Shown piece after piece: positions 58,901 through 64,000 of a stretch of DNA of 64,000 nucleotides. The notes below the pieces were generated by a model. It was not told the DNA's origin and did no database searches. It saw nothing but the letters and a program-made list of their open reading frames with translations. Origin of the DNA: Dipetalonema caudispina (lineage: Eukaryota > Nematoda > Chromadorea > Rhabditida > Onchocercidae); contig JABVXV010000015.1 of the NCBI GenBank assembly GCA_013365325.1, forward strand, positions 309,732 to 373,731, given 5' to 3'. The translations under genes and the position numbers were made by a program. Every line of letters begins with the position of its first letter. Within the stretch, counting starts at the first letter, position 1.

Positions 58901-60233
58901 GATGCATACCGTTGTGAGATCCATATTAGAGAGAGTAATAGGCCGCGATTCTCCGGATATCTGACAGCTTTCGAGAACATGCTCGTCATTTGAATTCTGA
59001 TTGAAAGCATTTGACCGTCGGGACGATGTACTTGGCATACAGTTTCCTACTACGGACACATTTCTATACCCAGATCTGTAAGCAACCGAACGAAATTTAT
59101 CAAAGATCTGCTAAACTAAACTACCGGGAAGTAAAATAACTTGAAACAAAGCTATTTAAGTTTTCCATTTTTTTTACGAATGGTAGCACACTGCATGTCC
59201 AGCCCTGAAAATTTTTAAAATAATAGATAGTTCCTCGATTAACAGAATATACTAAAGCTTTAATCAAAGTTTCTTACTAAAGAAAAATGGGGATTATATG
59301 GATTCGATCTTTATATCCTAATGAAAAGCCTTATCTGAAACGGCTTGACTATAGAGTGCAGAAGATATTCTAATAAATTAACTAGATAAATTCTACAATG
59401 ATTACTAATCAGCTGAAAATCATTTTGAAAAAAGGGAAAAAAAGGAATGAATGCAAAAGATTATAGCTACTTATTAGCGCCCTAAAATAATGACGCAAAT
59501 GAAAACTTATTTGTTACATTTACCAATCATGCAAGCCACTTACGTTCCAATAATTCACAAGGATGTAAGAAAGAAATCTTTGCAACAATTTCATTTATGA
59601 TGAGAAAAACGAATCTTTGAAAACGAATCAATTTTTCTTCATTTCAAACTCCTCTACATTATGGTGAGAATTTCAAGACGTTAAAACGAGTTTTTCTTGT
59701 ATATTATTCTCATCTCAATCTACTAGAAGGACTATCACTTAGGAAGTATGCTAATAAGCGAGCTACAATCATACAAGGAAAAGATAAATTTAGTTTTTAG
59801 AATTTGGTTAGCGATATTTCCATCTATTGCATCCAGAAAACTGAACAACCCGGAAGTAAGCTGCTATGCTCTTTTGGTTTTTCCTTAAATTCTCTTCCTA
59901 TAACCTGTTCTTGTGTTCTTTCAACTGCTTCTATGGTCGTATTTAAAGCCAAGAAAATTTAAGTGATAGATTAAAAAATTGGAAACTTTTTGACTCAGTC
60001 AATATGATGAAAAGTAATTGATACCTCCCTTGTTGGACAGATGCTAAATGTTGAATATGATCGATATCTAAAGATGATGCATTTCGTTTCTTCAAACTAT
60101 TGAATAGAGTAAGGAAATTTGCATATTTCCTGGTATCAATGCCATCCAAGCAAGCCTTATCTGTTGATTTTCCTTCAACAACATCACCATTATCATCACT
60201 GCTACTTTTCACATCCTTAATTCGATTATGCAT
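22913..60233 (-). CDS. Very large coiled-coil protein, about 38 exons, C-terminal polyglutamine
   Basis: I do not recognise a specific family name. Joined exons give about 1989 residues starting at the ATG at 60233. Residues 1-267 are Ser/Asn-rich and probably disordered. Residues about 268-412 form a helical region with a Leu/Arg-rich segment (KYCERLIEYARKHPPVL). Residues about 413-1930 are almost continuous heptad coiled coil rich in Glu, Lys, Leu and Gln, broken by an acidic linker in the long exon 29772-30931. The tail has a proline-rich PTPPPRK motif, a short basic segment (RLIVVLRRKLLSM) and 19 glutamines before the stop at 22913-22915. No transmembrane segment, motor or kinase domain was seen. 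Proteins of this form act as centrosomal, Golgi-tethering or cytoskeletal scaffolds; that is inference. Phases agree at every junction except around the last three introns. A good splice acceptor (TTAATTGCAG, exon from 60269) lies 36 bases before the ATG. An 11.4-kb intron houses another gene. Confidence 0.85.
22931..22987 (-). repeat. CAA/CAG repeat encoding 19 glutamines
   Basis: Read on the minus strand, the tract is a mixed CAG and CAA run, ending with seven CAA and one CAG, followed by RTRDL and a stop. The codon mixture suggests a long-lived repeat that is less prone to slippage than pure CAG. In the other minus-strand frames it would read as poly-Ala/Thr or poly-Ser/Asn, but the upstream exon phase favours glutamine. 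Confidence 0.7.
29772..38071 (-). other. Central coiled-coil exons 13-29 of the coiled-coil gene
   Basis: Exons: 38001-38071, 37209-37344, 36759-36875, 36291-36503, 36056-36202, 35694-35777, 35430-35525, 35112-35227, 34295-34409, 33757-33906, 33278-33367, 32785-32939, 32486-32674, 32094-32262, 31671-31763, 31333-31482 and 29772-30931. All junctions are in phase and the joined frame is uninterrupted heptad coiled coil with dense Leu and charged residues. The last exon is 1160 bases, about ten times longer than its neighbours. It encodes a non-helical acidic linker (NNDDEEES), a Cys-containing patch and the LC8-like motif KATQT at residues about 1285-1289. Confidence 0.9.
30683..30697 (-). other. 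Predicted LC8 (dynein light chain) binding motif KATQT
   Basis: The five codons read Lys-Ala-Thr-Gln-Thr, an exact match to the K-X-T-Q-T consensus bound by LC8-type dynein light chains. It lies in the acidic, probably disordered break between two long coiled coils, which is where such motifs usually function as dimer clamps. Binding is inferred from the motif alone. Confidence 0.5.
42421..42475. repeat. Near-perfect 23-bp inverted repeat (hairpin)
   Basis: The left arm at 42421-42443 (beginning TATGACAAAAATTTTTGG) and the right arm at 42452-42475 are reverse complements except for one extra A in the right arm. The loop is eight bases. It lies inside the giant intron, about 2.4 kb before the nested gene. 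It could be the remnant of a small foldback element or a hairpin RNA; the AT-rich stem fits the first better. Confidence 0.75.
44785..44829 (+). promoter_or_regulatory. Probable splice (trans-splice) acceptor before the nested globin gene
   Basis: AAATTTTTCTCAG ends at 44786, 43 bases before the ATG at 44830, with no upstream exon evident. In nematodes this arrangement commonly marks addition of a spliced leader. The alternative is an undetected 5' non-coding exon. Confidence 0.4.
44830..48912 (+). CDS. Divergent tandem two-domain globin-like protein, nested gene
   Basis: Exons: 44830-44856, 45234-45296, 45633-45833, 46097-46253, 46354-46442 (or to 46468), 46927-47010, 47315-47485, 47695-47787, 47978-48113, 48563-48651, 48727-48766 and 48821-48912. 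The product is about 413 residues. Domain 1 (about residues 78-230) shows ARCHWIQLAKLD (helix A), FEPMRLLWSFGKN with the CD1 phenylalanine at 121, GARHFFYNV with a candidate proximal F8 histidine at 175, and an H-helix pattern SMMMALHKVAKDD..QCWQTFFNKI. CD1-to-F8 spacing is 54, against 50 in myoglobin. Domain 2 begins SREELRTLTNTWQQI and ends with a matching helix, GFANIITTNLDENVLWVKQIW, but shows no clear F8 histidine. The tail KKKKRKTRNKQKLCC is polybasic with a terminal Cys pair. Domain 1 could bind haem; domain 2 probably does not. Junctions into exons 3 and 6 are weak. The gene lies antisense inside an intron of the coiled-coil gene. Confidence 0.7.
46097..47485 (+). other. Globin domain 1 of the nested gene
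   Basis: Four exons carry helices B to H. WSFG matches the invariant CD1 Phe region. H175 is followed by FFYNVYEP, which lines up with the segment after F8 His in vertebrate globins (ALKHKVEP in cytoglobin-type sequences). The frame of the FG region (VYEPHTEEM) does not join the H-helix exon with a canonical splice: the donor after GAAAT leaves phase 2, whereas the acceptor at 46926 needs phase 0. The only in-phase GT donor found removes VYEPHTEEM. Confidence 0.65.
49139..49144 (+). terminator. Candidate poly(A) signal for the nested globin gene
   Basis: AATAAA lies 227 bases after the stop codon. Earlier AT-rich words could also serve, so the assignment is tentative. Confidence 0.4.
49518..60233 (-). 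other. N-terminal exons 1-12 of the coiled-coil gene
   Basis: Exon coordinates on the plus scale, in order of transcription: 60025-60233, 58910-59075, 58060-58239, 55111-55274, 54823-54904, 54563-54631, 54085-54190, 53783-53844, 53469-53666, 50343-50447, 50003-50107 and 49518-49598. Each has GT and AG boundaries and all phases match. Exons 1-5 encode low-complexity Ser/Asn/Asp-rich sequence, while exons 6-12 encode amphipathic helix. The acceptor of the fourth exon is the least sure: AAAG before AATGCA keeps phase, while another AG ten bases upstream would not. Introns of 2.8-3.0 kb follow exons 3 and 9. They show no further supported exon, though small ones could be missed. Confidence 0.8.
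56098..56175. repeat. AAT-rich microsatellite
   Basis: Imperfect AAT and AACAAT units in the intron between the third and fourth exons of the coiled-coil gene. No coding role. Confidence 0.8.
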
Positions 60234-61018
60234 AACAACACATTATGCTTTATCCAATCATTCCAGTAACTGCAATTAACAATTCGATAAGATAATATTT
60301 CGAACAATTTGAATCAATTCAAAGTTCATGAAGAATTTAAAAAAGAAGAGAACAATTAAAGTAAATGATCTAAATTGCAATCTATCATCCGGAATTACTT
60401 GTCCGACACTGACATTATATAAGAAATGATATAGTAGTACATTGACGGATTCATCATCATCAGTGTATAATAAACTTGTTGGTGAATAATTAATTCAATC
60501 AAAACCTAACTTAAATATACAAAATTCATCCCAATTCGATTAAATTTATTTATAAAATCTTTTAAAAATCGTATTAAGCATGTAATTACAACAGATAATC
60601 ACCCATTAACCTTCCATTCTCCCGTATCCCTCTCCTCTTCTGCTACAGTGAAAATAACGTGAGATTATAGTTTTCATCGCAGCCTAACGTGAGCAAACCG
60701 ATTGCAACATATTGTCACCGTAAGATTACGTGGTTTGGTGATCAAGTATTTATTTTCTGTCACTTGTTAGGTAATTAATTTAATTTTACCCAGGTTTCAT
60801 TTATCAATTTTTCATTTTTATTTCTTAATGTACATGCATTTAAGGTATTGTTTGTCTTCATTTGTCAAGTAATTTAATTTAATTTTATCAGATTTCGTTC
60901 ATCATTCATTCATTCATGCTTGTTGCTAATTGTATATGCATTTAGGAAATTTAATAATTCTCGACTTATATATCACGGAAATTTTTACAAAGTGCTTAGT
61001 AACATAGTCTACGCTGAA
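60234..61018. promoter_or_regulatory. Shared divergent promoter region of the coiled-coil and RRP15-type genes
   Basis: The two start codons face away from each other with 785 bases between them. Each side has a splice-acceptor-like site just before its ATG: TTAATTGCAG on minus (exon from 60269) and TATATGCATTTAG on plus (exon from 60946). Transcription probably starts between these and both messages may receive a spliced leader. No TATA box stands out from the AT-rich background. Confidence 0.5.
60745..60946. repeat. Imperfect tandem duplication of about 100 bp
   Basis: Two adjacent copies (about 60745-60844 and 60845-60946) share, in the same order, GTATT, a TTGT or CTTGT word, an AATTTAATTTTA core, a CAG(G/A)TTTC(A/G)TT word, CATT-rich sequence and ATGCATTTA(A)GG at the end. 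The second copy has the usable acceptor ATGCATTTAG; the first has ATGCATTTAAG. Confidence 0.6.
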
Positions 61019-62872
61019 ATGGATCAATTAGATGTGAAAGAAGTATGTTCCACTTCCAGCGAAAGTTTCTCTTCTTCAAGTGGAGATGATGATGATGATG
61101 ATGGTTCGATTAATTTACGCATGCATTATTCATTTTATAATTTCTTTTCCAAATTTCAATTCCTGGATTTTTTTTTTCAGCTTTATTAATGCTGATATTC
61201 TTTCGGTACTTATTTCACAACTTTTAGAATCTCCCATAACGCAAAGAGAGGTGGACGACCAGAATACAGTTGTCTTTGATAATGGAGAACAACAGAAAGT
61301 TGGTCAATTTCATCAATATTTTTAAGCAATTAAGACAGTATAGAGGAGTTTATGCAAATAATCGCTGTATATCAATTTTTTTTTAAGCAGATAATTGGAG
61401 AATAATTGTTGCAATGATAATTTTGTTAAGTGCTCTGTTTTTGTTCTCCCTTACTTAGGAAGCTTCTGGGAGCATTAATAACAGAAAAAAATAAAATCAA
61501 CTCACTAAATAAAAACAATCGAAAACCCTGCTCAAATATATGATAGTCATAAACAGAATACTTCCCGCTAACATCTTCCAAAAAAACATACCACAAAAAA
61601 GAAACATAAAACAAAGAAAAAAGAGTAAAAAATACCAAAATTTATATACAAAACCAAACCCATACCAAGCATACTGACACTAAACATAAAAGGATAGTAA
61701 CTATAAACTATCTTATGATATTTACGAAACTTCAACAAAACTGTATTAAACAAACCTACAAAACCTAAATTTGTCATACTTGTTATACTAAAAATACAAT
61801 TTAAAACCCGAAAAATTAACAAAATAAATAAAAGAAACACAACAAAAATACATAAAAGTAATAAACATATTAAAATAACAAAAAGAATAAACAGTAGAAT
61901 AACAAGTTCCTCTTTGGCATTAAATTTTTTATAATTTATAGAAAAAATTGAAACGTACGAAACGTGAGCTGCGAGCAGAATATGCAGCAAAACATGAACG
62001 GGATCGAATGGCTATGGTATTACCAGATCCGGTACGAGATCGAGAACGGGAACGCGACTTTGTTCACCTTGCAACGAAGTTCATTTTTCTTCCAAATCGT
62101 TTTTATCAATACATTTAATCTTTCTTTGTCGTTTTTAACTTATTTCATTTATTACGACCCTACAGCATTTCTCATTACTAAGCATAGTGGTTTATTGATT
62201 CAGCGGAAATATTCCATGTAGCTAACAAAAGTACTTCTAGATTAAGAAATTGCATGCAATATACTTTTATCTCTCGTTTTTAACTTATTGTATTCAGTGT
62301 AATGTGCATCTATTTTAATGTCAGGATCTCTCAGATGTATTGCCAGAAATTGAATGCTATACTTAATATAGTGCACTCCTACTGATAGTGCAATTGCATA
62401 GTGTCGTCTCTCTCTATCATCATGCTGTTATCAGAACTAAATGTATCGATTTAGACAAATACTTGTTTATAGAGGTGTTGTCCAACTGTTTAATGCAGTA
62501 GCTGAACGACAAAAAGAGCTAAAGAATTTATTAGCAGCAAATATGACAAGCAAGAAGCGCCGGTTACATGGTATTTACACAGAGAATTTCAACAGGAGAT
62601 TAACAGAATCAAAAACAGTTAAGGTATTTAATTTCAAATATTTTTCTGCGGCTGTTGTGTTTCCAGTAGTAAAAGTTGAGGATGTGAAATTTCATACATA
62701 TTGCCTATTAGCCAAATTTTCCCTGGATTTTCATTAATATGAAATTAAGGATGAGGCTGATGATGCAAAAGAAGATTGGTTATCTGATAATCAGATGGCG
62801 AATAAATCTGAAACGGAGGATGATTTAGATACCTCTGGAATAAAGACGGAACCAGAGAGTGATTCGGAATGA
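61019..62872 (+). CDS. RRP15: RRP15-family ribosomal RNA processing protein
   Basis: Five exons: 61019-61103, 61228-61298, 61942-62078, 62473-62623 and 62750-62872, giving 188 residues. The N-terminus is Ser-rich, ending in six aspartates. A basic helical segment follows (KKKLKRTKRELRAEY). Then comes the family signature, with VLPDPVRDRERERDF followed by ATKGVVQLFNAVAERQKE, which corresponds to the VKPDVVKDRE..ATRGVVQLFNAV block of yeast and animal Rrp15. The C-terminus is acidic (TEPESDSE). Rrp15 acts in the nucleolus in maturation of the large ribosomal subunit and its rRNA. The start is chosen because an acceptor lies 73 bases upstream and the frame begins MDQLDVKE. The second donor is GTTGGT, chosen because the next donor breaks the frame. 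Its second intron contains a mitochondrial insertion. It starts head to head with the coiled-coil gene. Confidence 0.9.
61478..61741 (-). pseudogene. cox3: Mitochondrial cox3 fragment, frameshifted
   Basis: The minus-strand frame reads KYHKIVYSYYPFMFSVSMLG and a transmembrane stretch, then, after a one-base shift in a T-rich run near 61610, continues as FLEDVSGKYSVYDYHIFEQG and FRLFLFSELILFFSV. The second part matches the cytochrome oxidase III pattern in which a conserved DV-x(2)-G-x-Y segment is followed by a QxGxRxxxxxSE helix. The fragment covers roughly the first third of the subunit and stops abruptly near 61478. The frameshift and truncation show it is dead. Confidence 0.75.
61742..61798 (-). 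pseudogene. trnL1: Mitochondrial tRNA-Leu(UAG) copy
   Basis: The anticodon arm is ACAAA, loop TTTAGGT, TTTGT (61758-61774), with anticodon TAG at 61765-61767. The acceptor arm pairs TGTATTT (61792-61798) with TAATACA (61742-61748), with six of seven pairs intact. The total of 57 bases with no standard T-arm fits the truncated tRNAs of nematode mitochondria. It directly precedes the cox3 fragment. It is not expected to work in the nucleus. Confidence 0.75.
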
Positions 62873-64000
62873 ATGTAAGTGTTAGCAATCTGTTATATGT
62901 TTTGCTTCAGGCAGTGAATAAAGTTTTGATTTCCGTGTGGTATGCTTTGCTCAAGTTTAGGTTCTGATGACAGTGTGTCTGTGCGAACTAAGAAATAAAT
63001 GAAGTTTAGATAAAAAGTAAGGTTTAGCAGTTTACCATTATTTTCTCTGGGTTTCTAAATTTTAAGCTTTACTTAAAATCAATTCAAATCAGATACAACA
63101 TTTATTATATTTTTGTTTTTTTTTTTTTTTGTAGTTATGTCATTCTGATATAAGAGGCAATAAATTTCTTTACAGATAGTTGATTTTTGCATCTTATTTT
63201 ATATTCTAACTTCTGTATATGCGTTTATTTATTTTTGTAATGGCTATAAAAAACAGAAATGTTCAAGAAGATTTCTCGCTGGTATTATTATAGAGGTAAT
63301 ACTGGTGAAAAGACCAAATTTCCTGAAATATTTTATTAGATCCATCCGATTTTGCACTAAAGTAGCATTGTGAAATATTCTATTCTCCTTATCAGTAGTA
63401 CACTCCATATTTGGAATCACAAATTATTGTAATCACTTAGATTGGGTCCAATTCTGTTACGATTAGATTTTGTAAAAGTATTTGAAATGCCGCTCAAGTA
63501 TCCGCAAATTTTGTTACTTGGAAAGTTTGTCATTCTACAAGGAATATCATGCAAGTAAGATTGAGCAGAATTTATTGAACATAAACGAGTGAAGAATTTT
63601 TGATTTATTCAAAAGTATGAGTTGTTTGGCTAGTTTGCAACATTCATGTACAATGAAGGTTGTGAAATTGGCAGTATAACATCGATTTGAAATGATTTAA
63701 CAAAAAGCGAATGAAATTGGCACATTGCAAAAGAATAAAAGGGCAGTGTAAAACATCAAATGCATATCTAATAGATCATTAATTGAATAGATGGCAGAAT
63801 TTTTGTTAAATTTAATGAAATGTATGGGACGGAAAACGAGTTGAGAAGTCGATGAATAATTTGGTTCTGTCAACTGTTATTCTTTCTTGATGGATGTGAA
63901 TTTAATTCTCAAATACTTTTTTCTTGACTATTTAGTTTTGAAATTTGTTTCTAATGCGATATTTGGATAATGGTCAATTATTTAGGTCTTCTTTTCATAC
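62873..64000. other. 3' flank of the RRP15-type gene, no gene recognised
   Basis: After the short 3' UTR, the rest of the window shows no open frame longer than background, no exon chain and no RNA gene I recognise. A poly-T run sits at 63115-63132. Confidence 0.55.
62994..62999 (+). terminator. Candidate poly(A) signal of the RRP15-type gene
   Basis: AATAAA lies 122 bases after the stop codon, a usual distance for a compact 3' UTR. Confidence 0.5.

Larger units (their letters stand above)
61478..61905 (-). other. Nuclear insertion of mitochondrial DNA (NUMT)
   Basis: About 430 bases whose minus strand is T-rich with more G than C, unlike the flanks and typical of the coding strand of nematode mitochondrial DNA. 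In order on that strand it contains a hydrophobic stretch that could be the 3' end of an upstream protein gene (cytb in filarial gene order), a tRNA-Leu(UAG), and the first part of cox3. It is nuclear, because exons of the RRP15-type gene flank it on both sides in one continuous reading frame. Edges are estimated from composition and loss of similarity. It is transcribed antisense within the intron and is presumably non-functional. Confidence 0.8.

Noticed and set aside
61426..61990. Long hydrophobic minus-strand frames read as a membrane protein gene
   Set aside because: They are the mitochondrial insertion read with the standard code; tRNA-Leu and cox3 features plus a frameshift show it is a dead copy.

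Overview
The window is eukaryotic, AT-rich DNA with many short exons, small GT-AG introns and homopolymer or microsatellite tracts. It most resembles a nematode, and probably a filarial one. The clues are a FoxA/PHA-4-type forkhead gene, a nematode-style globin, likely trans-splice acceptors just upstream of the start codons, and a nuclear insertion of mitochondrial DNA. That insertion carries tRNA-Leu(UAG) next to cox3, and I recall that arrangement from filarial mitochondrial genomes. No species can be named from the sequence alone.

Layout. Positions 1-10500 hold no gene I can support: AT-rich intergenic DNA with microsatellites, upstream of a developmental regulator. Positions about 10549-16386 (+) hold the FoxA/pha-4-like gene, with ten well-supported or tentative exons and two possible 3' ends. 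Positions 16387-22912 are intergenic. Positions 22913-60233 (-) hold one very large gene of about 38 exons, which I read as a coiled-coil protein of about 1990 residues ending in 19 glutamines. Nearly all of its junctions agree in phase when joined by hand. Its largest intron (38072-49517) contains a complete gene on the opposite strand (44830-48912, +), which encodes a divergent protein with two globin-like domains. Positions 60234-61018 are a short divergent promoter region with a tandem duplication. Positions 61019-62872 (+) hold an RRP15-type ribosome-biogenesis gene in five exons, whose second intron carries the mitochondrial insertion. Positions 62873-64000 are the 3' flank with nothing recognised.

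Functionally the genes look unrelated: a pharynx/endoderm transcription factor, a large structural coiled-coil protein with a predicted dynein light chain (LC8) binding motif, a nested globin, and a 60S ribosome assembly factor. The head-to-head start of the coiled-coil and RRP15 genes (786 bases between start codons) and the nested antisense globin are the main points of gene architecture. All exon calls were made by reading sequence and splice sites; no transcript or database evidence was available.
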